Shown here: one piece after another, positions 43,898 through 53,107 of the stretch
Layout of the letters: every line of letters starts with the position of its first letter
Numbering within the stretch: the stretch's first letter is position 1
NCBI RefSeq assembly: GCF_014836665.1
Contig: NZ_JACSQJ010000005.1
Span: 70,950-134,949 of the forward strand
Reading direction: 5' to 3'
DNA: 64,000 nt
Origin: Luteimonas colneyensis
Lineage (GTDB): Bacteria > Pseudomonadota > Gammaproteobacteria > Xanthomonadales > Xanthomonadaceae
Notes under the pieces: model-generated
Databases searched by the model: none
Told to the model about the DNA's origin: nothing
The model's input: only the letters and a program-made list of their open reading frames with translations
Position numbers and translations under genes: made by a program

Positions 43898-44794
43898 ATG
43901 TCCCGATCCTTTTCCGGCCTCGCCCTCGCGGGCCTCGTCCTCGGCGGCCTTGCCCTGCCCGCCTTCGCGGCCACCCCCATCAACGAGACCCGCCCGCTGG
44001 ATGCCCGCGGCGAGATCGAAGTGTCCAACCTCAAGGGCAGCATCGAAGTGCGCACCTGGGACCGCAACGAGGTCCGCATCACCGGCAGCCTGGGCGAGGG
44101 CGTCGAGCGCCTCGAGATCGACGGCAGCGGACGCAAGCTGGCAGTGCGCGTGCGCTACCCGCGCAACAGCCACAACACCGAGGAGACCGTCCTGGTGCTC
44201 GAAGTCCCGCGCCAAGCCAGCCTCGACGTCGATTCGGTCGCGGCCAGCGTCGACGTGCAGGGCATCGCCGGCGAGGAGCTCGACATCGACAGCGTCAGCG
44301 GCACGGTGGTGGCCGTGGGGGCGCCGCGCAAGGCCGGGATCGAGAGCGTGAGCGGCGACCTGAGGCTCAACCTCAACAGCCGCGACGTCGAGGTCGACAG
44401 CGTGAGCGGCAAGGTCTCGCTGCGCGGCCGCATCGCCGGCGCGGTGGAGGTGGAAACGGTGTCGGGCAACATCGACGTGGACACCCGCGGCGAACGCCCG
44501 TCGCGGCTGGAGCTGAGCACGGTGTCGGGCGACGCCAGCGTGCGCAGCGGCATCGCCGACGCCGGCCGCTTCAGCTTCGAATCGGTCAGCGGCGACCTCC
44601 GCCTTTCGCTTCCGGCCAGCGCCTCGGCGCGGGTCGAGGCCTCGACCTTCAGCGGCGACATCGACGCCCCCGGCGCCAACGTGGTGCGCAAGCGCTACGG
44701 GCCGGGTGCAAGCCTCGAGCACCGTTACGGCAAGGGCGATGCGTCGATCGCGATCGAGACGTTCTCGGGCGACGTGCGCGTGGTCCTGGAGTAA
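43898..44794 (+). CDS. secreted DUF4097 beta-helix-like protein
   Basis: 298 residues. Signal peptide (MSRSFSGLALAGLVLGGLALPAFA), then a repetitive beta-strand protein. The SVSG unit recurs about eight times (DIDSVSGTVVAVG, ESVSGDLRLNL, VDSVSGKVSLRG, ETVSGNIDVDTRG, STVSGDASVRSG), giving ladders of short strands as in DUF4097 adhesin-like proteins. Third gene of the sigma/anti-sigma operon, 15 bases after it. Such genes are often targets or sensors of the linked ECF system; its role is inferred only. An 11-base hairpin follows the stop. Confidence 0.88.
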   Translation: MSRSFSGLALAGLVLGGLALPAFAATPINETRPLDARGEIEVSNLKGSIEVRTWDRNEVRITGSLGEGVERLEIDGSGRKLAVRVRYPRNSHNTEETVLVLEVPRQASLDVDSVAASVDVQGIAGEELDIDSVSGTVVAVGAPRKAGIESVSGDLRLNLNSRDVEVDSVSGKVSLRGRIAGAVEVETVSGNIDVDTRGERPSRLELSTVSGDASVRSGIADAGRFSFESVSGDLRLSLPASASARVEASTFSGDIDAPGANVVRKRYGPGASLEHRYGKGDASIAIETFSGDVRVVLE

Positions 44795-44804
44795 TCGTCC
44801 GTAC

Positions 44805-44831
44805 GGTCGGCGGGAGCAGGTCCCGCCGACC
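44805..44831 (+). terminator. hairpin after the DUF4097 gene
   Basis: A perfect 11-base stem GGTCGGCGGGA / TCCCGCCGACC with a five-base loop, ten bases after the stop. It lacks a T tract, so it may act as a 3'-stabilising structure or need a factor to stop transcription. Confidence 0.45.
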
Positions 44832-44926
44832 GCGGTGGCGGCCGCTGCCCGCGACGCCCGGTCGCGGCGGCCAGGTGGCCTTCCGCCTCACTCCCACGCT
44901 CACGCCGCTCGCGGCATGATGCCCCG

Positions 44927-46822
44927 ATGTCGACCCCAGCCCCCGGCGCCGCCGCCCGCACCGCTCCCCCACCCGATCCGCAGGCCGGACGCCCCTCGTT
45001 CCGCGAGCGCGTCAACGCCCTGCGCAACCTGCCGCCCTTCCTGCGCGAGATCTGGCGCACCAGCCGGCCGCTGACCCTCGCCACCATGACGCTGCGCCTG
45101 CTGCGGGCGCTGCTGCCGGTGGCGATGCTCTACCTGGGCAAGCTGATCATCGACGAGGCCATCGGCCTGGTGGGGGCCGGCGCCATCGGCGGCGGCATCG
45201 CCGAGGCCTGGCGCAGCGGCGTCCTCGACCACCTGGCCCTGCTGCTGGCCGCCGAGTTCGGGCTGGCGATCCTGTCCGACCTGCTCGGCCGCCTGGTGTC
45301 CTACTGCGACCAGGTGCTGTCGGAGATGTTCACCAACGCCGCCAGCGTGCGCCTGATGGAGCACGCGGCCACGCTCGACCTCGAGGACTTCGAGGACCCC
45401 GAGCTGCAGGACCGGCTGGACCGCGCGCGGCGGCAGACCATGGGCCGCATGAGCCTGATGGGCCAGCTGTTCGGCCAGGTGCAGGACATCGTCACCATCA
45501 TCAGCTTCGCCGCCGGCCTCCTGGTCTACGCGCCCTGGCTGATCCTGCTGCTGGCGGTGGCCCTGATCCCGGCGTTCATCGGCGAATCGCACTTCAACGC
45601 GCTGAACTATTCGCTCAACTTCCAGTGGACAGCCGAGCGCCGGCAGCTGGAATACCTCCGCCAGACCGGTGCCAGCGTCGACACCGCCAAGGAAGTGAAG
45701 ATCTTCGGGCTGCACCGCTTCCTGGTGGAGCGCTTCCGCACGCTGTCGCAGGCCTTCCTGGTCGCCAACCGCAGGCTCGCGCGGCGGCGTGCGTTCTGGG
45801 GCACGCTGCTGGCCGCGCTGGGCACGCTGGGCTACTACGTGGCCTATGCCTACATCGCCTGGCGCACGGTGCGCGGCGACTTCACCATCGGCGACCTGAC
45901 CTTCCTCGCCGGCAGCTTCCGGCGCCTGCGCCAGCTGCTGGAGGGCCTGCTGGTGGGCTTCTCGCAGGTGGCCGGCCAGGCCATGTACCTCGACGACCTG
46001 TACTCCTTCTTCGAGATCCAGCCGGAAATCGTCTCGAAGCCCGGCGCCTCCGCCATCCCGCGCCCGATCACCGCCGGCTTCGTGTTCGAGAACGTCGGCT
46101 TCCGCTATCCCGACGCCGCCCGCTGGGCGCTGCGCCACGTCGACCTGGAGCTGCGCGCGGGCGAGGTGCTGGCCCTGGTCGGCGAGAACGGCGCCGGCAA
46201 GACGACGCTTGTGAAGCTGCTGGCGCGCCTGTACGACCCCGACGAGGGCCGGATCCTGCTCGACGGCCGCGACCTGCGCGACTACGACCTCGACGACCTG
46301 CGCGCCAACATCGGCGTGATCTTCCAGGACTTCGTGCGCTTCCACATGACCGCGGCCGAGAACATCGGCGTCGGCCAGATCGACGCCATGGGCGACCGCG
46401 ACCGGATCGAGGCCGCCGCCCGCCGCGCCATGGCCGACGAGGTCGTCGCCGGCCTGCCGCTCGGCTACGACCAGGTCATCGGCCGCCGCTTCAAGACCGG
46501 CGTGGACCTGTCCGGCGGCCAGTGGCAGAAGATCGCCATCGCCCGGGCCTACATGCGCGACGCCCAGGTCATGATCCTCGACGAGCCCACCGCCGCGCTC
46601 GACGCGCGCAGCGAGTACGAGGTGTTCCAGCGCTTTCGCGAGCTGTCCGACAACCGCACCGCGATCCTGATCTCGCACCGCTTCTCCAGCGTGCGCATGG
46701 CCGACCGCATCCTGGTGATGGCCGACGGCCGGATCGAGGCCAGCGGCACCCACGACGAGCTGATGGCCGCCGGCGGCCGCTACGCCGAGCTGTTCGAGCT
46801 CCAGGCCGCCGGATACCGCTGA
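44927..46822 (+). CDS. ABC transporter, fused permease and ATPase
   Basis: 631 residues. Six membrane helices (about 50-345) precede an ATPase domain (about 385-625): Walker A GENGAGKTTLVKL, Q loop NIGVIFQDFVRF, signature VDLSGGQWQKIAIARAYM, Walker B VMILDEPTAALD, and switch His ISHRFSSVRMAD. The signature LSGGQWQKIAIAR (W for R) is seen in a subgroup of exporters. The N-terminal 30 residues are a Pro/Ala-rich cytoplasmic tail. The substrate is not predictable; it stands alone between the sigma operon and a REP pair. Confidence 0.92.
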   Translation: MSTPAPGAAARTAPPPDPQAGRPSFRERVNALRNLPPFLREIWRTSRPLTLATMTLRLLRALLPVAMLYLGKLIIDEAIGLVGAGAIGGGIAEAWRSGVLDHLALLLAAEFGLAILSDLLGRLVSYCDQVLSEMFTNAASVRLMEHAATLDLEDFEDPELQDRLDRARRQTMGRMSLMGQLFGQVQDIVTIISFAAGLLVYAPWLILLLAVALIPAFIGESHFNALNYSLNFQWTAERRQLEYLRQTGASVDTAKEVKIFGLHRFLVERFRTLSQAFLVANRRLARRRAFWGTLLAALGTLGYYVAYAYIAWRTVRGDFTIGDLTFLAGSFRRLRQLLEGLLVGFSQVAGQAMYLDDLYSFFEIQPEIVSKPGASAIPRPITAGFVFENVGFRYPDAARWALRHVDLELRAGEVLALVGENGAGKTTLVKLLARLYDPDEGRILLDGRDLRDYDLDDLRANIGVIFQDFVRFHMTAAENIGVGQIDAMGDRDRIEAAARRAMADEVVAGLPLGYDQVIGRRFKTGVDLSGGQWQKIAIARAYMRDAQVMILDEPTAALDARSEYEVFQRFRELSDNRTAILISHRFSSVRMADRILVMADGRIEASGTHDELMAAGGRYAELFELQAAGYR

Positions 46823-46851
46823 GCCAGCCCCTCCCTCCTGCCCGCCCCCGC

Positions 46852-46927
46852 CCTGTAGGAGCAGCTACAGCTGCGACCCGTATCGCTGTCGCCAGATCGG
46901 GGTCGCAGCTGTAGCTGCTCCTACAGG
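46852..46927. repeat. REP-like inverted pair downstream of the ABC exporter
   Basis: Intact copies at 46852-46878 and 46901-46927 face inward, 22 bases apart, and can form one long hairpin. Located 29 bases after the ABC gene stop and before the ferredoxin reductase gene, with TACAAT at 46946-46951 as a possible -10 for the latter. Confidence 0.9.
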
Positions 46928-46983
46928 GCGGAGGCGGGGGCGGCGTACAATGGGCGGGCTTCCTCCCCTTCAGATGGTCCCGC

Positions 46984-47793
46984 ATGTCCTCCGCGTTTGG
47001 CACCGAGACGGTGCTGGACGTCCGTCACTGGACGGACGACTACTTCAGCTTCACCACCACCCGCGACGACGGCTTCCGTTTCGACAACGGCCAGTTCGTG
47101 ATGATCGGCCTGCCGGTCGAGCAGCCCGGCGGCGGCACGAAGCCGCTGATGCGCGCCTACTCGATCGCCAGCGCGAACTGGGAAGAGCAGCTCGAGTTCT
47201 TCAGCATCAAGGTGCAGGACGGCCCGCTGACCTCGCGCCTGCAGCACATCAGGCCCGGCGACGAGATCCTGATCGGCCGCAAGCCCACCGGGACGCTCCT
47301 GATCACCGACCTGCACCCCGGCCGCAACCTCTACCTCCTGGGCACCGGCACCGGCCTGGCGCCGTGGATGTCGGTGATCAAGGATCCCGAGACCTACGAG
47401 CGTTTCGAGCGCGTGGTGCTGTGCCATGGCGTGCGCCACGAGGCCGACCTCTGCTACCGCGACTACATCACCCGCGAGCTGCCCCAGCACGAGCTGCTGG
47501 GCGACATCCTGCGCGAGCGCCTGGTGTACTACCCGGCCGTGACCCGCGAGGACTTCGTGTTCGAGGGCCGGCCGCAGCGTGGGCGCCTGACCGACCTGAT
47601 GGCCACCGGGCAGATGATGGCCGACCTGGGCCTGGATCCGCTCGATCCCGCGCGCGACCGCGCGATGATCTGCGGCAGCCCGGCCATGCTCGCCGACTTC
47701 CGCGCCCTGCTCGATGGCCGCGGCTTCAAGCCTTCGATGCGCATCGGCGCGATCGGCGACTACGTGTTCGAGCGCGCCTTCGTCGAGAAGTGA
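46984..47793 (+). CDS. fpr: ferredoxin-NADP reductase
   Basis: 269 residues, the size of bacterial Fpr. FAD binding: RAYSIAS (near 58) with the downstream FFSIKVQDGPLTSRLQ. NADP binding: LGTGTGLAPWMSVI (near 118), CHGVRHEADLCYRDYI and MICGSPAMLADF (near 228). The C-terminus ends VFERAFVEK, as in subclass I enzymes. It moves electrons between NADPH and ferredoxin or flavodoxin, for Fe-S assembly and oxidative stress defence. Confidence 0.94.
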   Translation: MSSAFGTETVLDVRHWTDDYFSFTTTRDDGFRFDNGQFVMIGLPVEQPGGGTKPLMRAYSIASANWEEQLEFFSIKVQDGPLTSRLQHIRPGDEILIGRKPTGTLLITDLHPGRNLYLLGTGTGLAPWMSVIKDPETYERFERVVLCHGVRHEADLCYRDYITRELPQHELLGDILRERLVYYPAVTREDFVFEGRPQRGRLTDLMATGQMMADLGLDPLDPARDRAMICGSPAMLADFRALLDGRGFKPSMRIGAIGDYVFERAFVEK

Positions 47794-47869
47794 GCCGGCA
47801 GGCGCCGTGCCCAGGCGCCCGCCACCGCGTAGAATCCCGCCCATCACGCACGAGCCGAGGAAACCCCGC

Positions 47870-48292
47870 ATGAAGATCCTGGTCGCCGTCGACGGCAGCG
47901 ATATCAGCGTCCGCGCCGCGAAGCACGCCAATGCGCTTGCGAAAAGCCTGGCCAAGCCCGCGAAGATCTTCCTGGTGGCCGTGGACGCGGCTCCCTTCCC
48001 GGGCGTGGTCAGCAAGATCGGCAAGGATGCGATGGACAGGATCCATGCCGAAAACCACGAGCGCATGCTGGCCCCCGCACGCAAGGCGCTGGCCCGCAGC
48101 AAGGCCGACGTGCGCGAGCTGGCCGTGGTCGGCGAGCCGGCCGAGGCCATCCTCGCCGCCGCCGGCAGCAACAGGGTCGACATCGTGGTGATGGGCTCCC
48201 ACGGCCGCGGCTCGGTCAAGGGCATCCTGCTCGGCTCGGTGTCGAGCAAGGTGATCGCCCAGACGGACATCCCGGTCACGATCGTCCGCTGA
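47870..48292 (+). CDS. universal stress protein, UspA family
   Basis: 140 residues from the ATG at 47870 with GAGGA upstream. The ILVAVDGSDISVRAAKHA start and the ATP-binding type motif MGSHGRGSVKGILLGSVSSKVI (G-x2-G-x9-GS) are intact. Upstream, TAGAAT at 47830-47835 may serve as a -10. A cytoplasmic stress protein, probably nucleotide-binding; its own operon. Confidence 0.93.
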   Translation: MKILVAVDGSDISVRAAKHANALAKSLAKPAKIFLVAVDAAPFPGVVSKIGKDAMDRIHAENHERMLAPARKALARSKADVRELAVVGEPAEAILAAAGSNRVDIVVMGSHGRGSVKGILLGSVSSKVIAQTDIPVTIVR

Positions 48293-48385
48293 CCACGGCG
48301 GCAGCGGCACCGTGCCATTCGTCACGGGAGCCGCCGCGGCCGCCCGGGGTACCCTAGGGGACTCAGCCCCGCAAGGAATTCCCTG

Positions 48386-50605
48386 ATGAAGCATCCGCTG
48401 TCCCTCGCCCTGGCCGTCGCCCTCGCCGGCGCGGCCATGTCGCCCGCCTTCGCCCAGACCAGCAGCGCGGAGTCCGCCATGTCCGCCAGCGCCGAGGCCC
48501 TCAAGGGCAATCCCTTCGCGGCCGAAAGCACCCTGCCGCTGCAGTACCCGCACTTCGACCGCATCAGGGACGAGCACTTCGCCCCGGCCTTCGACGCCGG
48601 CATGGCCGAGCAGCTGGCCGAGGTCCGCGCGATCGCCGACAACCCCGAAGCGCCGACGTTCGAGAACACCATCCTCGCCCTGGAGACCAACGGCGAGACC
48701 CTGGGCCGCGCGATGCGCGTGTTCTTCAACCTGGTCGGCACCGACACCAACGACACCCGCAAGAAGCTGCAGGCCGACTACTCGGCGAAGTTCGCGGCCC
48801 ACCGCGACGCGATCGCGCTGGACCCGAAGCTGTTCGCGCGCATCAAGACCCTGCATGACAAGCGCGACAGCCTGGGCCTGGACGCCGAGGGCGTGCGCCT
48901 GGTCGAGGAGTACTACAAGGACCTGGTCCGCGCCGGCGCCGCGCTCGACGAGGGCCAGAAGGCGCGCCTGAAGGAGATCAACTCCGAGCTGGCGACGCTC
49001 GGCACCACCTTCAGCCAGAACGTGCTGGCCGAGGTCAACGATTCCGCCGTGGTGGTCGACACCGCCGCCGAGCTCGAAGGCCTGACCCCGGAGCAGATCC
49101 AGACCGCCGCCAACGCCGCCAAGGCTCGCGGCCACGAGGGCAAGTACGTCATCACCCTGCTCAACACCACCGGCCAGCCGCCGCTGTCGCAGCTCGCCAA
49201 CCGCGAACTGCGCGAGCGCATCCACAAGGCCTCGGTGGTCCGCGGCGCGCGCGGCAACCAGTGGGACAACACCGCGCTGGTGTCGCGCGTGCTCGAGCTG
49301 CGCGCCGAGCGCGCGAAGATGCTGGGCTTCGACACCTACGCCGACTACGTGCTCGACGGCGAAACCGCCAAGACCACCGAAGCCGTGAACGCCATGCTCG
49401 GCCAGCTGGCCCCGGCCGCCGTCGCCAACGCCCGCCGCGAGGCCGGCAAGCTGCAGGCCATGATCGACGCCGAGCAGAAGGCCAAGGGCGAGCCGACCTT
49501 CCAGCTCGAGCCTTGGGACTGGGCCTACTACACCGAGAAGGTGCGCAAGGCCGAGTACGACTTCGACGAGTCGCAGCTGAAGCCCTACCTGGAAATGAAG
49601 AACGTGCTGGAGAACGGCGTGTTCTTCGCCGCCACCCAGCTCTACGGCATCACCTTCAAGCCGCGCAACGACCTGCCGAAGTACCACGAGGACACCTGGG
49701 TGTACGAGGTGTCCAACGCCGACGGCAGCCAGCTCGCCTTCTTCATCTTCGACCCCTACGCGCGCGACTCCAAGCGCGGCGGCGCCTGGATGAACTCCTA
49801 CGTCTCGCAGTCGGAGCTCGAGGGTACGAAGCCGGTGGTGGCCAACCACCAGAACATCCCCAAGCCCGAGGCCGGCAAGCCGACGCTGCTGACCTGGGAC
49901 GAGGTCACCACGATGTTCCACGAGTTCGGCCATGCCCTGCACGGCATGTTCTCGGACGTGAAGTACCCCTACTTCTCCGGCACCAGCGTGCCGCGCGACT
50001 TCGTCGAGTTCCCCTCGCAGGTCAACGAGATGTGGGCCGACTGGCCGTCGATCCTGGCGAATTACGCGAAGCACCACGAAACCGGCGAGCCGATGCCGCA
50101 GGCGCTGCTGGACAAGGTGGTCGCGACCGCCAAGTTCAACCAGGGTTTCGCGACCACCGAGTACCTGGGCGCGGCCATGCTCGACCAGTACCTGCACCAG
50201 CTGCCGGCCGACCAGCTGCCGGAAGCCGGCGAGATCCTCGCCACCGAGGCCGCCGCGCTCAAGGCCGCGGGCGTGGACTTCGCCGCGGTGCCGCCGCGCT
50301 ACCGCACCACCTACTTCAGCCACATCATGGGCGGCTACGCGGCCGGCTACTACGCCTACATCTGGTCCGAGGTGCTGGACGCCAACACCGTGGCCTGGAT
50401 CGAGGAGAACGGCGGCCTGACGCGTGCCAACGGCGACCGCTTCCGCGCCACGCTGCTGTCGCAGGGCGGCAGCAAGGACGCGCTGCAGCTGTTCAAGGAC
50501 TTCTCGGGCAAGGAGCCGGACATCCGCCCGCTGCTGGTCAAGCGCGGCCTGGACGGCGCGGTCGAGGACGGCGCCCCGCCGGCCCAAGCCACCCAGCAGG
50601 ACTGA
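48386..50605 (+). CDS. dcp: M3-family peptidyl-dipeptidase
   Basis: 739 residues. A signal peptide (MKHPLSLALAVALAGAAMSPAFAQ) marks it as exported, then the large M3 fold. The zinc motif is HEFGHALHGM (near 511), followed by the third ligand region FVEFPSQVNEMW. Late conserved patches GYAAGYYAYIWSEVLDANT and LSQGGSKDALQLF match Dcp. It removes C-terminal dipeptides from peptides in the periplasm. The last ten residues (PPAQATQQD) are a short tail. An intrinsic hairpin follows. Confidence 0.93.
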   Translation: MKHPLSLALAVALAGAAMSPAFAQTSSAESAMSASAEALKGNPFAAESTLPLQYPHFDRIRDEHFAPAFDAGMAEQLAEVRAIADNPEAPTFENTILALETNGETLGRAMRVFFNLVGTDTNDTRKKLQADYSAKFAAHRDAIALDPKLFARIKTLHDKRDSLGLDAEGVRLVEEYYKDLVRAGAALDEGQKARLKEINSELATLGTTFSQNVLAEVNDSAVVVDTAAELEGLTPEQIQTAANAAKARGHEGKYVITLLNTTGQPPLSQLANRELRERIHKASVVRGARGNQWDNTALVSRVLELRAERAKMLGFDTYADYVLDGETAKTTEAVNAMLGQLAPAAVANARREAGKLQAMIDAEQKAKGEPTFQLEPWDWAYYTEKVRKAEYDFDESQLKPYLEMKNVLENGVFFAATQLYGITFKPRNDLPKYHEDTWVYEVSNADGSQLAFFIFDPYARDSKRGGAWMNSYVSQSELEGTKPVVANHQNIPKPEAGKPTLLTWDEVTTMFHEFGHALHGMFSDVKYPYFSGTSVPRDFVEFPSQVNEMWADWPSILANYAKHHETGEPMPQALLDKVVATAKFNQGFATTEYLGAAMLDQYLHQLPADQLPEAGEILATEAAALKAAGVDFAAVPPRYRTTYFSHIMGGYAAGYYAYIWSEVLDANTVAWIEENGGLTRANGDRFRATLLSQGGSKDALQLFKDFSGKEPDIRPLLVKRGLDGAVEDGAPPAQATQQD

Positions 50606-50616
50606 CGCGACCCCCA

Positions 50617-50648
50617 CTTCCCCCGCTCCGGCGGGGGAAGTGCTTTCC
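50617..50648 (+). terminator. intrinsic terminator after dcp
   Basis: A 10-base stem CTTCCCCCGC / GCGGGGGAAG (50617-50626 with 50631-50640), TCCG loop, followed by TGCTTTCC. It lies 12 bases after the stop codon. Confidence 0.6.
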
Positions 50649-50690
50649 ACACGCGCCACCCTTCCGCGCGCCACCCTTCCGCGCCACCCT

Positions 50691-50763
50691 CCTGTAGGAG
50701 CAGCTACAGCTGCGACCCGACGTGCCGGCAACAACCGGTCGCAGCTGTAGCTGCTCCTGCAGG
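50691..50763. repeat. REP-like inverted pair between dcp and cfa
   Basis: Copies at 50691-50717 and 50737-50763 face inward across 19 bases. The right copy has CTGCAGG for CTACAGG. The 302-base gap 50606-50907 contains only the dcp hairpin, CCACCCTTCCGCG repeats at 50656-50686, this pair and a 15-base tandem repeat; no gene was seen. Confidence 0.9.
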
Positions 50764-50823
50764 GACCGGAGCGGCATCGACCGGAGCGGCATCGATGGAA
50801 GCGGCATCGATGGAAGCGGCATC
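50764..50823. repeat. four tandem 15-base repeats beside the REP pair
   Basis: Units GACCGGAGCGGCATC twice (50764-50793), then GATGGAAGCGGCATC twice (50794-50823), followed by a partial GATCGGA. The copies are perfect within each pair and directly abut the REP element. Copy number probably varies between strains. Confidence 0.88.
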
Positions 50824-50907
50824 GATCGGATCGCCAGCGGCCGGGCAACAGCGGCCGGAGCGACATCGATCCTTGCCATCGCCCGGGCTCCGCCGACCGG
50901 CACCCCT

Positions 50908-52038
50908 TCAGCGCGGCACGACGATGCCGCCGGGCACGCCCTCCGGCGACAGCAGCAGCTGCCACAGCTGGATCCGCCGGGTCCGGAAGCTGGCCATCGA
51001 ACCGGCGAGGTAGTAGCGCCACATGCGCCGGAAGCGCTCGTCGTAGCGGGCCGGCAGCCGCTCCCAGGCCGCCTCGACGTTGTCACGCCAGGCCTGCAGC
51101 GTCAGGTCGTAGTCGGCCCCGAAGTTGTGCCAGTCCTCGATCACGAACAGGCCCTCGCTGGCCTGCGCCACCTGGCGCGCCGACGGCAGCATCGAGTTCG
51201 GGAAGATGTGCCGCGCGATCCACGGGTCGGTGCGCCGGCGCGAAAGGTTGCTCCCGATGGTATGCAGCAGGAACAGTCCGTCCGGCGGCAGCAGCGAGCG
51301 CACCAGGTCGAAATAGCCGCGATAGTTGCGTACGCCGACATGCTCGAACATGCCGATCGACAGCACCCGGTCGAAGCGTTCGCCGCGCAGTCCGCGGTAG
51401 TCCTGCAGCCGGAATTCCACCGGCAGGCCTTCGCAGAGGGCGGCGGCAAAGGCCTGCTGCTCGCGCGAGATGGTCACGCCGACGCCCTCGATGCCATAGC
51501 GCTCGGCGGCGAACTTCAGCATTTCGCCCCAGCCGCAGCCAATGTCGAGCAGGCGCATGCCCGGGCGCAGGCCCAGCTTGCGGCAGGCCAGGTCGAGCTT
51601 GGCTTCCTGGGCGACGTCGAGCGAGGCCGCACGCCGGCCGTCGCGGTCGTGCCAGTAGCCGCAGCTGTACACGAGGCGGCGGCCGAGCATGGCCTGGTAG
51701 AGGTCGTTGCCGAGATCGTAGTGGCGCTCGCCGACGGCGAAGGCGCGCCGCCCAAGCTGCAGGTTCCGCAGCCGCGCGGCCAGCGCGTCGCGCAGGTCGG
51801 CCGCGCCGCGCACGCGGCGGTCGACGCGCGTGGCCAGCAGGCGCGCCAGCAACCCGTCGAGCGAGCGCGCGTCCCACCAGCCATCCATGTAGGCATCGCC
51901 CAGCGCGAGCGATCCCCCCGCCAGCAGTCGCGCCGGCAGCCTGGCATCGTGGACCAGCATGTCCCAGGGCCTGTCGCCGTCGATCCGCACGTCGGCCGCC
52001 GCCAGCAGGCCGTGGACGCGATCCCTGAACGGGTGCAT
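50908..52038 (-). CDS. cfa: cyclopropane-fatty-acid-phospholipid synthase family methyltransferase
   Basis: 376 residues. The N-terminal lipid-contact region (AYMDGWWDARSLDGLLARLL, ERHYDLGNDLYQAMLG) precedes a Rossmann methyltransferase with the SAM motif MRLLDIGCGWGEMLKFAAE (near 147). Family landmarks SIGMFEHVGVRNYRGYFD and HIFPNSMLPS follow, and EDWHNFGADYDLTLQAW and FRRMWRYYLAGSMASFR close it. It transfers a methylene group from SAM to unsaturated acyl chains of membrane phospholipids. Single gene, with a TAGGAT box upstream that could be a -10. Confidence 0.93.
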   Translation of the reverse strand: MHPFRDRVHGLLAAADVRIDGDRPWDMLVHDARLPARLLAGGSLALGDAYMDGWWDARSLDGLLARLLATRVDRRVRGAADLRDALAARLRNLQLGRRAFAVGERHYDLGNDLYQAMLGRRLVYSCGYWHDRDGRRAASLDVAQEAKLDLACRKLGLRPGMRLLDIGCGWGEMLKFAAERYGIEGVGVTISREQQAFAAALCEGLPVEFRLQDYRGLRGERFDRVLSIGMFEHVGVRNYRGYFDLVRSLLPPDGLFLLHTIGSNLSRRRTDPWIARHIFPNSMLPSARQVAQASEGLFVIEDWHNFGADYDLTLQAWRDNVEAAWERLPARYDERFRRMWRYYLAGSMASFRTRRIQLWQLLLSPEGVPGGIVVPR

Positions 52039-52118
52039 CGCACGCTCCCGAAGGGCCCGCTGCGGATCCTAGCCCCCACCGCGGGCGCAGGCCAGCGGCG
52101 GCGGGCGGAGGGTGCGGC

Positions 52119-52967
52119 TCAGCCGGCGACGAAGAGGTCGCGGTACTCCGGGGCGAGGTGCGGCAGGAGCACGGACGCCGGCACTTCCACCGTCTGCATG
52201 CCGTCCGAGTACGGGCCGACCTGGTAGGGCGGGAACACGAAGCGCAGCGCGCGCAGGCGCCCACCTTCGCCCGGCACCGGTTCGAACTGCGCGAAGTTGC
52301 CGGGTTCAGGGGTGGTGCCGTCATCGATCATCCGGCTGCCGCTGCCCATGAGCTTCGCGCGGTCGGCCGGCTCCACGGCGTCGGCGTCCAGGCGCTGCGA
52401 CAGCGCCGCATGCAGGGAGTCGCGCACGAAGGCGGAGATTTCGTCCCAGCCGCCCGGGTCGGCGAGCAGCGCCTCGGCGCGCAGCATCTCGTCGCGCTGC
52501 GGCAGCCACACGAAGCGCGCGACCAGGGGATTGCCGTGGGCCCCGCCGGTGTAGAGCGTGCCCCAGGCCTGCACGGCCACCACGGTGGGCGTGTCCATCA
52601 GCACTTCGTAGGCAAGGGTCAGGTCATAGGGAATGCCTGCGCTGCCGGCGGCGGGGTCGTGGGCCTCGACGGCCTCCATCAGGTCGCCGCGCGCGGCATC
52701 GGCGTAGCGCTTGAGCTCCGCGGCCAGCCCCGGGTAGCGCTCCATGCCCGGCGGATAGCTGATCCCGAGGATGTAGCGCGGATCGCTCTCCATCACGTCC
52801 TCCAGCCGGACCGGGCCTTCCGCCGCGGCCGTGCCCCCGACCGCCGCCTCCGGAGCCGCAGGGCTGTCTGCGGTGCCGGCGTCCGCGACGTCGGCCTCCC
52901 GGCGGCAGCCTGCAAGCGCAAGCGCCAGCAGCAGCGTCAGCGCCACGACCCTGTGTGTGCGATGCAT
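52119..52967 (-). CDS. DUF3298-type lipoprotein
   Basis: 282 residues from the ATG at 52967. Lipobox LALAGC (Cys near 21), a low-complexity linker, then a domain with ILGISYPPGMERYPGLAAELKRYAD and SYTGG-like LYTGGAHGNPLVARFVW. The C-terminal FVFPPYQVGPYSDGMQTVEVP is the hallmark of DUF3298, found in RsiV-type proteins and periplasmic lipoproteins. No nearby sigma gene, so an anti-sigma role is not supported. Envelope lipoprotein of unknown function. Confidence 0.88.
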   Translation of the reverse strand: MHRTHRVVALTLLLALALAGCRREADVADAGTADSPAAPEAAVGGTAAAEGPVRLEDVMESDPRYILGISYPPGMERYPGLAAELKRYADAARGDLMEAVEAHDPAAGSAGIPYDLTLAYEVLMDTPTVVAVQAWGTLYTGGAHGNPLVARFVWLPQRDEMLRAEALLADPGGWDEISAFVRDSLHAALSQRLDADAVEPADRAKLMGSGSRMIDDGTTPEPGNFAQFEPVPGEGGRLRALRFVFPPYQVGPYSDGMQTVEVPASVLLPHLAPEYRDLFVAG

Positions 52968-53052
52968 CCCGTATCCCCCCGTGCCAGTCAGCTGTGTGAA
53001 AAGGCTAGCCCGGCGCGCGTGATGCCTGCGATCACAAGCCCTCGCGCACACG

Positions 53053-53081
53053 AAAAAGCCCCGGGCGTCGCCGCCCGGGGC
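53053..53081 (-). terminator. intrinsic terminator of cspA
   Basis: A perfect 10-base stem GCCCCGGGCG / CGCCCGGGGC (53058-53067 with 53072-53081) with a four-base loop, followed on the minus strand by TTTTT. It lies 27 bases after the cspA stop. Confidence 0.88.
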
Positions 53082-53107
53082 CTGGTCTTTCGCGAGGAAC
53101 GCGGGCC

